Assembly: GCF_910592395.1 (NCBI RefSeq)
Contig: NC_088324.1
Location: forward strand, 10,318,953 to 10,382,952
Source of the DNA: Lineus longissimus
Taxonomy: Eukaryota > Nemertea > Pilidiophora > Heteronemertea > Lineidae
Reading direction: 5' to 3'
Length of the DNA stretch: 64,000 nucleotides
The stretch's first letter is position 1. Each line of letters starts with the position of its first letter. A model generated the notes under the pieces. That model was given only the letters and a program-made list of their open reading frames with translations. It did not search any database and was not told where the DNA came from. The position numbers and the translations under genes were made by a program. Shown one piece after another: positions 1-12,210 of the stretch.

Positions 1-1190
1 GACCATAGTATAAGAATGGCTGGGATAGCTTATCATATTGATATTGCTCACTGTGATTTAGAGGGAAACTTGCGTGTAGGATTTAGGTGACCAGGAGGAA
101 AACGCACCTATTCGCCTCCATGCGCCTACTCTTACCGTATAATCTATTGATTCGAACATTTGTTAAGGCACACCCTGTATACTCATACTATATATTTTCA
201 ACCTTCTCAATATCATAGTCTTTCAAAGGCCACGATTCAATGACGAACAAATTCACTTTCGCGGAATATCTATCTAAAAATGCTATCATATTCACCTTAA
301 CCAAGCAAGTATAAAATGATCCATAGTGATGACATTGTCATGATTATAAATGATAGACACTGAAAATAGTCAAGTCATTGAATTTTATCCTATCGAGTGG
401 CTTTGATAAGAATGAATACACTCGTGCCGGTTTAGTTGATATGCATTGCATATCAATAAAATAAGTTTGGTAGAACACCAGCACGAAAAAGTATTGGAGA
501 ATATGGTGATGTTATATCTATCGTGATATAGCCTGGATTCGAAACCATTAAAGGACTGTGGGTTCCTAATGTAAGTGCTTTTGACTTCGGCATCTCACTT
601 AGTGTTTTAAACTAGCCTCTTTGTGCAAATTGATTGGCACTGTCACTGATCGAGGTATCTGTACTTGGTCAATACCCGACCCAAACAGATGTGGCCACCG
701 TACGTACGCGTCCCATGCCCTCCGCGAGTCTGATCAGTAGTATTTACTTGAAAGTCTTAAGAGAAGCCTCACTTGATAAACTCTCATATATACACTCCGG
801 GCGCATTGGACCGGCCTCGTCCTGTTGCCAAGGATGATCAGAATGACGAAATGGACTGCATAGGTTTCTACGCTCAACGCTTAAAGATTATTTCGAGGAG
901 AAGCTTACTGGTTGTCGTGAAGATGGGCTTACGTCGGACTGGGCTTATATTTGGCTGTGTGATCTTAATCTTCTTTTGTCGATTCAACATATGACAGATA
1001 AATAACTTCGGGATCATCCAGGGATCCCCAGTCCTTCTTAATCTTGCTTCTTCTTCGTTGGCAACGTCACCATAAGTTAATCTAGTACACTATTAATATA
1101 CTAATTGGTATTTTCAATTTTAATCAGGATGATCTCCCCAAGAGTGAGTCGTCGCAACATTGTTATTTCACTCGTTATTTCTCTCAATAG
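1..1190. other. No gene recognised; upstream of kelch exons
   Basis: No BTB or BACK coding sequence could be found here, although kelch-like proteins usually carry them before the kelch repeats. Short open stretches between 634 and 994 show no family resemblance and have no convincing splice signals. The stretch is probably intron of the kelch gene that enters from the left. A motif reading caccctgtat near 171 recurs at 37909 and 40222 and may mark ends of dispersed repeats. Confidence 0.4.
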
Positions 1191-1202
1191 ATTGGAAGAT
1201 GA

Positions 1203-4018
1203 GTGGAAGTACGTTCTCTGACACCCCCTGTCGAATCTAATATGGACACGTGCCAGTGGGACAATGAGCACCACCTATTGGTCATCAACAGGACCGGAAG
1301 TGGAGAGATATTTCACCTTCCGGTAGACGAAACACACTCTTATCTGTTAAAGGGGAAACCTACGGTGGAGGAATGGGATGCTACCTCACGTGTCTCAGAT
1401 TTTGGTGTGGCTGTTTGCGACGGATGTTTGTACATCATCGGAGGATTTAATAAGATAGATAAGAAATATCTCAGCAGGGTCATGTGGTAAGTGAACAAAT
1501 CTGTATTTCCCACTGCGCCCCACCTTCCAAAATCGCCACCACAACACAGGCAGAACTTCGAGGAGATCGTACAAGAGAAGTTGCGTTATCGAAGCCTCGT
1601 GTTGCAGATGTAACCTTCTTACAAACACTGTCCAGTAAGACTAGGGCTGCCTGCCTGCCACAACCAACGGCATCGGTGTGGACTTCTCATTTCTTGCACA
1701 TTTGTTTCCATTCCATTTTCGTCTTAGAAAAGCACAATCATGACCTCAGCAAATCATTTCAGTTTCGACCCCCGATATTCGGTATGGACGGAAAAGAAAT
1801 CACTGCTAGCCCCGCGGGCCAAGTTCTCAACCGCTATCTTCGAAGACAAAATCTACGTAGCGGGTGGCGAGAAGGGGCCCGGTAAATACACTGCCTCAAC
1901 CGAGAGCTACAACCCTGCCACCAACGAATGGACCAAGTCAGGGATGCTGCCAGAGGGGCGCCTCTACCACGACATGTCGCCAGTGCTATCCTATCTGTGC
2001 ACCTCTGGAGGCATCAACATGGGACAAGTCAACGACAATATTTGGTAAGTCGGCTCGCCAAATTGGTCGCTGTTCCATGTTTGTAGCATTTGTCGACTGA
2101 GGTGAGGAGAATCTGACTCCTGACACTGTCACTGTTAGTGCTGGAGGTGAATGTCTACGTGGCTTTGCTACATGTATTGACGAACAGTCAAATAAGGAGT
2201 GAGACACAACTCGATTAATGGACAACTCCGGAACAGAATGTCGTAACCCCCCCCCCCCCCCCCATCCGAAAGCTGACTGACTGTGTAGACCTAAGGTAAT
2301 TTTGTTATCGATTTGTCGAAAGCGTATTTGATGGAGGCGTCTGAAGTTTGACATTTGTGTCGAGAATTAGGGCTAACCGAATAGAGGGCCAATTTGATCT
2401 TTTACTCAGGTTATACGAGCGTCACAACTGGACGAATCTCGACGACGACTACCCCCAGACTCTCCAGTGGCCCACCTACAAGCACTCCATGCTTACTATT
2501 GACGATAGGGTCTACTTCATAGGAGGTAAGACGGCAACGCCATTGGCTATGTTCAGACAGATTGTCCAATTGAGGAGTTTTTAGAATAGGCTCTTCTTGA
2601 ATAACGGAGGTAGGCGCCGGCTTCAGTGCGTCATAACCGAAAACTGTGGTGTGACTTTGATCCCTTGGGGTGATTTCAAGTACATGTACATAAAAATGCA
2701 GCCTTCACATGAAGTAAATCTACATGGTGGTAAAATAGTGAAGCTGCTCCGAGATACATGCGTTGTTACCCCCTTCACGGAGCTGAAATGCAAAGCAAAG
2801 ACAGTGATGCCATGTCTGCTCTCAAACATCACTTTGGGTTGTGACATTCCAGGCATACAGGAGAAGGAAGACGACCGAGGAAACAAATACCAAGTCGCCA
2901 GCACGTCTGTTCAGTCATTCCGCCCGGTCGTACCGGTGACGGAGGAGACGGACCTCAAAGACGACAACAAAGATGACATCCCCGAAGAGGAGGAAGGGAG
3001 CACCTACGGGCTGCAGGAGGACCTGATATGTCCCTGGGAGCGGCATCCCTCACTGCCTAGACTGAAACATGGGCGACATAGTTCGGGGGCAGTGGTGCTA
3101 GGTGAGTGAAATGACTTGATTAAGGTGTCGCTGGCGGATGATGAAAACATCGGAAATACGGGTTATTACTGTCGCTCCGGGGTGTTCTCTTGGGTTGTCA
3201 CAATTGTTATCCGATAGTGATGGACAGGACTTCAATAGGTCAACGTCTCTCGGCAATAGCTTCGAGACTTCCACAAGCGCGAGAGTGCATCATGAGCGTA
3301 CATAAATTCGCCCCACCATGCCTGTCTTTGCAAATTGTGTCCTTCCCATTTCAGGATCAACAATCCACGTGTTCGGAGGCACTGATATGAATGGTGAATG
3401 CGTCAGACAGGGCGAATGCATAGACCTGGAGACGAGAAAGCGGGAGGAAAGTGTATTTATCAGGAAAGGTAATTCGAATCACCGTAATCGTTCGGTCTCT
3501 CCTTAGATTGATTGTGAATCGAGAGCTGCGAAAGTCAGAGAAGTCGTAAGTCATTGGTCAGCATCTAGCGCGATGGGCGAGGACAGATACAATCCCAAAG
3601 CTTTTGTTTCGAAACGTTGTCTGGGTGGTTTCTTCTAAATGCTGTCTTCATTTCAAAAATCAGGTCACAATAAGTCTCTAATTTTAAAGACGGTCGCTTA
3701 CCTGAGGGACCGTCCGTCCGTCCGTCAATTAGGAGGACCATCCTCGTTGTGCGGCGACAAGGGCGTTTTATTGAATTCTGATATCAAATCTTGTAAACCC
3801 TTCCAGGCAATGTGGCTGACGTAGTTTGTGCAATCTTGCGATACGGACCGGATAAATCGAGCTACGAATTACAAATTCACTCAAACATATCACACAGGGA
3901 TAGAGACAGCAATACGGATAGAGACAGTAAAAGCACAGATAATAATAGTGAACGAAACTCAGACCGATCTCATAGTGCGGGCAGTGTGCTGCAACCGAAG
4001 GGCTGGATAATGTGGTGA
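1203..4018 (+). CDS. Kelch-repeat (KLHL-type) protein, C-terminal part, six exons
   Basis: Exons are about 1203-1486, 1763-2044, 2410-2525, 2853-3101, 3355-3468 and 3807-4018. All junctions are GT-AG and the phases agree (2, 2, 1, 1, 1), giving about 418 residues ending in TGA. Kelch blades show as repeated hydrophobic strand plus GG pairs: LYIIGGF, IYVAGGE, VYFIGG and IHVFGG, with intervening FDP/YNP and Trp signatures (FDPRYSVW, YNPATNEW). Kelch propellers bind partner proteins, often Cul3 ubiquitin-ligase substrates when fused to BTB-BACK, but that N-terminus is not in view. An acidic insert (DLKDDNKDDIPEEEEG) interrupts one blade. The tail is Ser/Asp/Arg-rich with RDRDS-type repeats. The exact start of the first exon is unsure because TGA lies in frame just before 1203. 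Family is sure; the N-terminal boundary is not. Confidence 0.8.
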
Positions 4019-4246
4019 CGACGGACCATTATTGATGACCCTCCACGGGCAAAAGAGCGTACTCGTGGTACATTTACATTAGTTTGGCGGGACTTCTAAT
4101 TTGATGAGGCTATAGATACAATGGATTTCATTTAGGGCGTTTTCGTCCCGGTCACAACCACGGGATGGAATACACTCAGCCTTATTGGCGGGCACTTCAA
4201 ATTCCCCGCCGGCGTGGTTAGTGGGAAGCGGAACTGTCTTCTAAAG

Positions 4247-4532
4247 AATAAACGCAGTGAAGAGTGTAAACGTTATTGTTTTCCATATTGAGCGCAACTC
4301 CCAATTTCTCTGTGTTTTATTCAATTTCATAAGGCGGACAATCCGAGTGATCGAACTGTCACCGCACCGGTCTCAGCTGAAACGGTCTTTCATTATAAAA
4401 ACATGAACGGAACGAAATCGGCCGCCCCGACGCGCGCGCAAAGCCGACGGTGGCGAGTATTGTATATGATAAAATCACATGTAGCTTTCATTGTAGTATT
4501 GTAAAGTATTTATATGATAAATATAAAATAAA
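4247..4532 (+). terminator. Poly(A) signals of the kelch gene
   Basis: AATAAA hexamers occur at 4247-4252 and 4527-4532, 230 and 510 bases after the kelch stop codon on the same strand. Either could end the transcript. Position and hexamer are seen; use is inferred. Confidence 0.5.
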
Positions 4533-5640
4533 TCATTTTGTCTTTGACTCCGTTCCGTCAATGTTTTAAACTCGAAGCGACATACGCTCAGTGTCAAGCT
4601 GGCAAACCGGCGAGAGATCTTTTTGTCTCAAATCGCAGGTACATGTATTATAATCGTAGGATGCAGTAACAAAAGTCGTTAGTTTATTACTGTATCATTA
4701 GACTGTGAGGTGCGACAACATGATGGCCGAAATAGGTCTTTGACGTAAAGAACAGACGAACATGAGGTTTGACCCTGCGCTTAAGTTAAGGGACTTGACT
4801 AAACCGTTCCCCAAGGAGTCGTGTGGCTTTTGGACACAGTACATGTAATCAGGCTCTTCCAGCTTCATCTTATCAATAATGTGGTGAAACACCCGCAAAT
4901 GGAATGCACAAAAACCCGACACCCGTTGTGAAAACATGTACAGTACATGTATACTGTTGTAATACTGTGAAATCCGCCAGGAGCCGTCCCATCTTTCTAA
5001 ACGGGCTAAAAGCACCAAGCCTACAATGGAATTCCTACCTACGTATTGGTGATCCAAAATGCCAAAACAAGCTTGATTGGATGGTGGCAGCATTTCTTGA
5101 CCTTATTGTAACATTCAGTACCAGTACAACCTCTTCATGCAAAGCAAGGGCAAAAAAACATAAAGAGAACACAGCATTTACTTGTGTCAATTATGTTGTT
5201 CAGTACCAAGATTGTTACCATGGTTACAGCCAAATACAGCCTCACGTTAGACACACTGATGACAGAACAATCCTAAGAGTACAATGAAGAAACGTGTCAA
5301 GTTTGGTGGTTCAATTATAATTTATAGCACTGGTACAATTATAACCCCTACAGTGTAGAAACCAGCTGCGCAAACAGAGGTCATAACTGTACTTATTTTA
5401 ATTGTACCACCTGACCTAAATGCTCATAACAAATGAATAGTTGCACACGAAAAGTTTGTTTCCAGCTGCAGCTCAAACACTTGCTGACTGTATCTCTTGG
5501 AAAGTTAGGACGAGAATAGAAACTCCCACAATACATTGTACACATTACATAAGCAATCAAAAAAGACATGGTTTTATACTTATTACAAGTGATTTCATTG
5601 GACAAAACTTAATCCTTGAGTATTAGTACATATAAATAAT
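4533..5640. other. Convergent intergenic region, probably 3' UTR of the MLLE gene
   Basis: No convincing coding exon was found on either strand. The open stretch at 4698-5093 (minus) lacks family resemblance and splice context. Minus-strand poly(A) candidates are ATTAAA at 5397-5402 and AATAAA at 4682-4687, so the neighbouring minus-strand gene may have a 3' UTR reaching into this interval. Confidence 0.4.
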
Positions 5641-5759
5641 TTTTTACAAAAAAAGAGAAAAAAATAACAATGTTCTCGGTGGAGTGGTTCTTGCACAGAG
5701 ATAGCGAAAGCGCACTATTATCAAAGTATGGTAAGCACACTGTCCTTGTACAGAGCCGC

Positions 5760-5862
5760 CCTGGCACAGTAAGTTAGACCACACTGTCCTCATACAGTCT
5801 ACAGAGCCACCCTGGCAGAGTATGTTAGACCACACTGTCCTCATACAGAGCCACCTTGGCAC
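5760..5862. repeat. Tandem duplication covering the 3' end of the MLLE coding exon
   Basis: About 50 bases containing the last codons and stop of the MLLE gene are repeated next to the original downstream of the stop. The blocks share agagccaccctggca and ttagaccacactgtcctcat and are almost identical, so the duplication looks recent. The extra copy lies in the 3' UTR and has no effect on the protein as read. Confidence 0.75.
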
Positions 5863-7118
5863 GTTCTACTTGAGCATCGAGATGTTTGGGGTTGTCAAGT
5901 AGTTTTTCTATCACTTTTTGATCCAGTTCCAGGAGCATACCTGAAAAGTAACATACAAAGTTAAATCACAAATGGAACAGAAATGAATGGTCATCTTAAA
6001 CAGCATCTACCAGCGTTATGTAGGTTTTAAAATCATCAAAAACAATTTTTAAAAAATTTAGCAGTCGTAAACGAAATAAGTAGGCCCTTATTTATTATAT
6101 ACTTAGAACAACTAAAGCTCACATTTTAGGGATCTTCGTAATTCAAATTAGGATTCAATTCAGAAATCATATTTGTGAGTACCTCCCAATGCAAAATAAC
6201 ACCTTTTTCATGATGTTTTAGAAAAGTTGTTCCAATCAACCACCAAGCCCACCTCCCTAATTAAGCCACCCACCTGTGATCCGGTCAGCAATTTCAGGAC
6301 ATCTTTCCGAGACAGCATTAAAGAGTATGCATGAAAGTTCATCATCCTCACTGGAGCTAGAGCCAGCCGGTGACCCAGTAGCGTGCAGGAGATACTCAGT
6401 ACGTGCCTTGGCCACCGCTTCCTCCAAAGAATCTCTGGATTCCAGAAACTCCCTAATCAGAGCATTGTCCAACTCCAACAACATACCAGTGATATGCCCG
6501 CATAATTCTGGTTCTAGTTCTGCCACTCGCTCATAGAGGGCCTCACCTAACTGTTCCTTTGTCGTATCGTCGTCGGAATCAGAATCTGAGTAAGATACAT
6601 CTGTTGTGCTGTCCTCCTCTGCTAAAACATCAACAGCACGTGACACCATCTCTTCCAAGTATGAATCATCGTTCAACATGGACACTATCTGGTCATTTTC
6701 ACATTCCATGAGCATTCCAGTTATCTTGTCTGCAACATCCGCATGAAGGCTGTGCACTTTGATGTACAATTGATCTCCAACGCTGAGTGCATCTCCAGAA
6801 TCTTGTGAGTCACCATCTTGGCAAACCACAAAATTTAAACCCTGAAAAGACAAATTCGTGATACAATTAAAGCTTCTGCTCCAAGGCGAAGGCATAGCAC
6901 TGATCTTACAGGATTTGACTTATGACAGGACTAATAACCCCCTTAACCAGTTACACTGGACCCTGTATTTTTGAGGGACATGTTTGAATACTGTACAAGC
7001 AAACATCCCAGGTACTTACTTCTTCCAAGTCATGACAGTCATCATCCCCTGACCCTTTGCCTTTGGGCTCCTCTGGAAGTTCCTCAGGCTCAGTTGACCA
7101 AATACCTCCCATGGCCAT
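5825..7118 (-). CDS. Triple MLLE/PABC-domain protein without RRMs, three coding exons
   Basis: Coding exons on the minus strand are 7118-7020, 6841-6274 and 5940-5825 (phases 0 and 1), giving 260 residues. After an acidic N-terminus there are three tandem MLLE (PABC) domains at about 50-107, 131-185 and 201-256. Each has the family core: KITGMLMEC in the first, HITGMLLEL in the second and RITGMLLEL in the third, the last spanning the exon 2-exon 3 junction. MLLE domains of poly(A)-binding protein and UBR5 bind PAM2 peptides in translation and mRNA-decay factors, so this protein is likely a multivalent PAM2-binding adaptor in the cytoplasm. Linkers are Ser/Asp/Glu-rich. No RRM or HECT domain is visible. 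The start was chosen as the first of two close ATGs (MAMGG). A 5' UTR exon ending at 7699 is likely. Domain assignment is firm; function is inferred. Confidence 0.85.
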
Positions 7119-7698
7119 GCCTCAGACCTTCAGGGTGTGGCCTGTGTTTGGAAGGTGTACTGGACACTTTCAAAATTTACCTGGAAAAGAGTTCACAAAC
7201 TGAGGAAACAATACATTGGTCAGTTTTTACATTCACAAGACAAGAAACGACCTGAGCCTGACTGAGGCTGAATGTGAATCCACCAATCCAGTGAATCATT
7301 CATGAATGGATTGGATGAGGTCTTCAAATATTTTGGACAAGTGTCATAACTCGGATTATAAGGCATATAGCAAATAATCATAGGCCTAATTATGTGTAGG
7401 CCCTACAAACTATATCATGACTAAACAATGGCAACAAAATGGCAATGGCAATGGCCCAATTCAATGGCAAACAGTCACTTTACTAATAGACACCCTACAA
7501 AAACGTAACAAACCGGCCATTTTGAAACGACTCTTTTCACAGGCAACGTTTGTTTACCATGGCAAAAAGTACAAATATACAAGCTTATTCAAGCAATTTA
7601 CTTAACTTTTGTCCATGTCTTTCAATATTCATGATATTTTGAATGCTTTTGGTGATGATTTGATTAAAAACATGACTTTTATGTCGAGGTAAACTTAC

Positions 7699-7790
7699 GC
7701 TGCCTGTGAAAAGGTCGTTTCTAGGGCGAGGCTAGATCAAGAGTGTTTCAAGGCGGTGTCATGGCGGCTATCAATCTCCCGGGTGCCGGG
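7699..7790 (-). other. Probable 5' UTR exon of the triple-MLLE gene
   Basis: On the minus strand a good donor (GCAGC|GTAAGT) ends an exon at 7699. The sequence upstream contains a very short ATG reading frame that stops after four codons, so it is untranslated leader and not coding. It would join an acceptor about 20-40 bases upstream of the ATG at 7118. The exon's 5' limit is unknown. Confidence 0.4.
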
Positions 7791-9294
7791 CCAAATGTTC
7801 AATTTACATGCACCCGCTGAAATTGTTACAAAGTCAGTAGGTCGAGTGAGGTTTTGTAACAATATCACCATTGACGACGCTTGGAGAATGGGCGGCTACG
7901 TTTTCGTGTCTATAAATAGCTTCGGGAACACCATTATGACGTTATGACATCATCAATGGAATTCCTAGTGGTAAAATTACACCCTCCAACCCCCACCCCC
8001 AGAACCCCCTTCGAAAATCCTACAGAGTGTCAATCCCTTTTTAAAAAAATCTAAAACTGTAAACTACTAGTTTAAACCAAGGCAACACGTGCGCATTCGT
8101 ATTTCCCGCGTATAGGAGCTCATGAGCTAATTGTGGCGTCACCTGTTGTTACTAGAAGAACTCCGACATCCCTCAATGTGTACATCGAAGATGTAACAAA
8201 TGGCCTTGAACGATGGGGTCGTGGAAATAGTTCTTTGTAGATATAGTTCTCAAAGTTATTTTTTTTCCTCACCTTAAATTAGCATTCCACTGAATAAATT
8301 GTTCCCTAAAATGCTAAATACTAAATACCTTATAAGTATATTATGCTCAAGTAGCTAATTTTTCTATCAATAAATACTTTGTGAACTTTGCAACTCATAT
8401 CCCTCCGCTCGGTCTCTTTGCTATTCGGCACGGCAATTTTGTGAAGTAAGATACACGTGTTCCTACATTTATTCCATTATTTCCCACAGATTGAACACTT
8501 ACCCCATAAAAACTTGTTACAAATAAATATAAATATATATTCCCGCAAAAAACCCTAAAATGACATTTCATGTGTATCACAATATTGCAGAATTTATCAA
8601 TGAAATATCCACAATTTCTCCCTTGTCCGGTGTATTAATCCGTGTACATTTTGCTTGTGCTCGTTTTCGGTTGTAGGTTGGATAAGTCCGGCACAGCACT
8701 GTCAGCAGTGGCTGTGTCGAATCAAATGGTCTACTATCTGTAAATTGGGCCTAACTTCAGAATAGCCGGGACAGTAGTAGCTCTCTACATTATGTACACT
8801 ATGTCCCTCTGTACATTATGTACACATTCCTATCATTTATAGCACAGTGTGTCCCGGGTATTCTGCAGTTCAGCAATCATAGGTCCAACAGCCAAACAAT
8901 GAAACATTAACCTCTTGAGTCCGGCGACTCATAAACGATGGCGTAAATGTGACAATAACAAACGTGAAATCGAAGATATTTCACTAAAATGGTCGATACA
9001 CATGTTGGCAACAGTGCCCCTAACGTGCTTGACAAAATTCATGGAACGGTCGGTATAGCCTGTAGCCATCTAGTAGAAGCAAACGATACACAGTGATCAT
9101 AATACAGCCATACAAGTGTGATGGCAGTACCGGAGTATCATTGATAAAAGTATAAAATAACCCCAATTGCAGACACTAAAGGTATTCAAGAGGTTAATCC
9201 TTCGACTGGTACAAACTTGGCTCTAGCATGGCTAGCCTTGTCACCAGTGCGATTACAATCTAAACATTTGTCCTGTTGCTTTCAGTTTGCCATC
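7791..9294. other. Intergenic/5' region between the MLLE gene and RPL28
   Basis: No coding sequence seen. RPL28 needs a noncoding first exon somewhere here, because a clean acceptor (ttgctttcag) lies only ten bases before its ATG. I could not pick the matching donor or a clear TOP-type start. A short repeat of tacattatgtaca occurs near 8790-8832. Confidence 0.4.
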
Positions 9295-10972
9295 ATGTCT
9301 GCAGATCTCCAGTGGCAGATCATCAGGAAGAACTCCTGCTTCCTCGTCAAGGGAAATGGAGTCACTTTCACCAAGGTATGCATATCCACAACACTTTCCA
9401 GAGTCTAAGAGGAGATGAATTCACCTGTTTCTGGGGTGGATCGTCAATTCCAATGCCATGTTTATTAAGAAGAAGTTGCTTACTCATCTGAGGAAAATTC
9501 CTAATATTATTGCAAGATAATACTGGTAGTCTTAGACAAGTGGACAAGAATTGCATGTACCCTACAAATTTTGGGTCAAACTGTTGCTTTTGGAACATGC
9601 TGTATGTCTTTAGATTCATATGCTGTGCTCATTTTTTCGAAGACTTGGGCGTCGTCGGCTGTAATAACAATGAATGTGGGACTTACAAATATGGGCACTT
9701 TTCAAAACAGAATGTTTTGGTGTAGGAAGTAAGATGGCATCTCCATCGGTCCCTGAACAAAATGTGTCACTTTGTATCCAGGTTGTCTTTGTTCAAATTG
9801 ACTAAGGTCATTTCTACCAAATCTAGTCTTAAGTATAAGGAGCTGTGCTGCTCTTCATTACAGTAACTACATTACAATGTAAAGCAACCCAAAAACTTCT
9901 GAGTAGATTTCAGGCATGTGACTGCTATGGGCCAATTTATGTTTGACTGGCCATTCCTGCCAAAAATATCCCGCACCGGTCCATGGAGATCGCCATTTAC
10001 ATCATGTGACGTCACAAGATTGTATATCAAACTATCTCTGTCGAGGCGAGATGCGTCATGACTTCTTTCTTGGACTTTACATGGTTTTTTGACGTATTTT
10101 CCCCAACATGGCCAAGGTATGTTCGTGCCACCATTCCAAGACAATTTAAATGTCCGATATATTTCATGCGGCAATATTTCTGCACAGAAATTTGGTCAAT
10201 TTTGATTCATCTTGCTGGTGTTTCTCGGTAAACTGTATTAGGAATTATTTCAGATGATATCTCCTGACACTTAGAGAAATAACTTTTGTTGCTTGCTTGT
10301 TGCTTGCTGTGTAAATTTACCTGCTTGCTGACAAGCTGGCAAAACTCATTTTCTTGCTTCTTGTAAACCTGTCCCATAACCTTTGACTACAAATATAATA
10401 TTAAATTTCAGGAACCCAACAACCTGACTGGGCGTAACTCATTCCGTTACAATGGTTTGGTACACAAGAAAACCGTTGGTGTTGAGGCCTGCTCCGATGG
10501 AAAGGGGGTTGTCGTGGTGACCAGGAAATCAACTGGTATGTTGTATTTAAAGCAGCACTGTTGTTTTGAAAAAAACCCTACATACAACTTGGTAAGGTAT
10601 CCATGGCATAGAGTGATGGATGCAACCATAACATCATCACAACTTGACAGTTGGCCACTTCTCTTTTAAATCCGATGTTTGTGTTCATGAGTGAGAAATT
10701 TAAAGAACCAATGGCATTCCGGCTGTGAAGACAACTTATTCATCATATGATGGTCTTTTCTTCTAGGGGCAAGGAAACCATCCAAGAGTTTCAGCCGGGT
10801 TGAGCTGAAGAGGGGCAGCCGCCGATCCCTTGACACCATCAGAAAGACGCTACGCACTAACCGTTACCGTAAGGACCTGAAGATGCCCGCCCTACGACGC
10901 GCCAGTGCCATTCTCTACAGTCAGCGACCCATTGTCCTAAAGAAAAAGGCCCCAAGGAAGAAGAGGGAATAG
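9295..10972 (+). CDS. RPL28: 60S ribosomal protein L28 (eL28)
   Basis: Three coding exons, 9295-9375, 10412-10535 and 10767-10972 (phases 0 and 1), give 136 residues. The N-terminus MSADLQWQIIRKNSCFLVK and the internal GRNSFRYNGLVHKKTVGV block are characteristic of eL28. The C-terminal half is basic (KPSKSFSRVELKRGSRRS) and ends in a Lys/Arg-rich tail PRKKRE, as expected for an rRNA-binding protein of the large cytosolic subunit. Length matches animal eL28 (about 137). The ATG sits right after a splice acceptor, so the leader is spliced. AATAAA follows the stop by 24 bases. There is no sign of retroposition, since introns are present. Identification is confident. Confidence 0.97.
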
Positions 10973-10995
10973 ATTGTTTAATGTATTGTGTACAG

Positions 10996-11001
10996 AATAA
11001 A
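10996..11001 (+). terminator. Poly(A) signal of RPL28
   Basis: AATAAA lies 24 bases after the TAG stop on the same strand, a normal spacing for a ribosomal protein gene with a short 3' UTR. Confidence 0.85.
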
Positions 11002-11737
11002 TAACTTGAAAATGACTTGACATTTTGTTAGTTCATGATACATGTATTGGCAACCGATGCGGGCAGGATTTTTTCCGCACATTTGCAAATGTTGCATCCT
11101 CGGCTTCTTCAGGCAGAATAGGCCCATTGTAATAATCTCATGATCAGTGCACCTTGAGGTTAAGTGGCCAAAGGTAGGTTGACTTCGAATTCTGGTGATG
11201 TTTATATGCTGAAAGAGCAACACCCTTCCCGGGCAGCTCTGTTTTTGATTTGCTGCTCTGAAGGCCATGCTACAAGTAATGCATTCATTGGTTAAATGTG
11301 ACCTTGGTTTGCGGTCGCCATGTGGACTTTCAAATGACAATGGCACGCTGCACCATGAGAAGTGCTCGTCTCGAAAGAGTCGATTGGTTCGTGCATCTGT
11401 GCAGTGTAACCATGTTCTCCAGCAATCCCATGACGAGTATAAACCCAGTAATTGCAAATAATTGGTCTGAGCATGTTACTCAAAACAATTGGACCGCACA
11501 AAGACCGAAAAGAATGTAATTTTGGTGTTTTCCAATCTTGCAACGACCAAGTAAAGGTGGTATTTGATATTTAACCCCTCTCCCTAAAATTATTCCGCTG
11601 GGGATTGACTGACTGGCATAATCTGAAGTTTCTACAGGCAAATTGCTTCCTATACTGTCCCAGAGTCTGGTACATCCTAGAGGTACATGAGCGATTGTGT
11701 TGTCCGAGTAGTCATGTATGGCCTGTCTTCTAGAGCA

Positions 11738-12110
11738 CAGTGAGACAATTTCTCCACAATGGGCAGAAGGGTCCTGATATTGTCCCGGTCGCATGGTTGA
11801 ATCCTCCAGCTGTCTCAATGGCCTGGTTGGGCCATCTAGCACAGTGAAACTGTTGATCTACCAATGGCAGAAGGGTCCTGATATTGTCCCGGTCACATGG
11901 TTGAATCCTCCAGCCGTCTCAATGGCCTGGTTGGACCATCTAGCACAGTGAGATTGCAGACCCAATGGGCAGAAGGGTCCTGATATAGTCCCGGTCACAT
12001 GGTTGAACCTCCAGCCGTCTCAATGCTGTCTAGCACAGTGATATTGTGGATCTACCAATGGCAGAAGGGTCCTGATATTTTCCTAGTTGCTGCTGCCCTG
12101 TTGTATCAGT
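11738..12110. repeat. Minisatellite, about four units near 100 bp
   Basis: A block of about 85-115 bases recurs four times in direct orientation. Shared cores are ggcagaagggtcctgatat, cccggtcacatggttgaa and ccatctagcacagtga. Units differ by small deletions, most clearly in the third copy, and the fourth is truncated. On the minus strand part of the unit stays open over one or two copies, so a decayed protein-repeat origin is possible, but no domain was recognised. Confidence 0.8.
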
Positions 12111-12210
12111 CTATCCTGGAGGTTAATGAGCTGTCCTAATGGCCAGACGGTTGTTGGGCCTATGTCGGAGTGAGATTGAACCACCAAAGCAGTTTGGTCC
12201 TGATTTTGTG

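Noticed and set aside
4698-5093. 131-codon minus-strand frame
   Set aside because: Probably 3' UTR of the MLLE gene; composition and content are not protein-like.
5214-5228. Another X-box-like palindrome (gttaccatggttac)
   Set aside because: It misses a conserved adenine of the X-box and stands alone in a probable 3' UTR.
6276-6536. Plus-strand open frame of 86 codons
   Set aside because: It lies opposite the second MLLE exon and has no domain, so it is a shadow of the real gene.
9954-10014. CRE-like TGACGTCA in RPL28 intron 1
   Set aside because: A single eight-base match in a long intron is expected by chance at this scale; no supporting context.
11480-11842. Minus-strand frame of 120 codons overlapping the minisatellite
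   Set aside because: It crosses repeat and unique DNA without splice signals or domain; at best part of a decayed gene.
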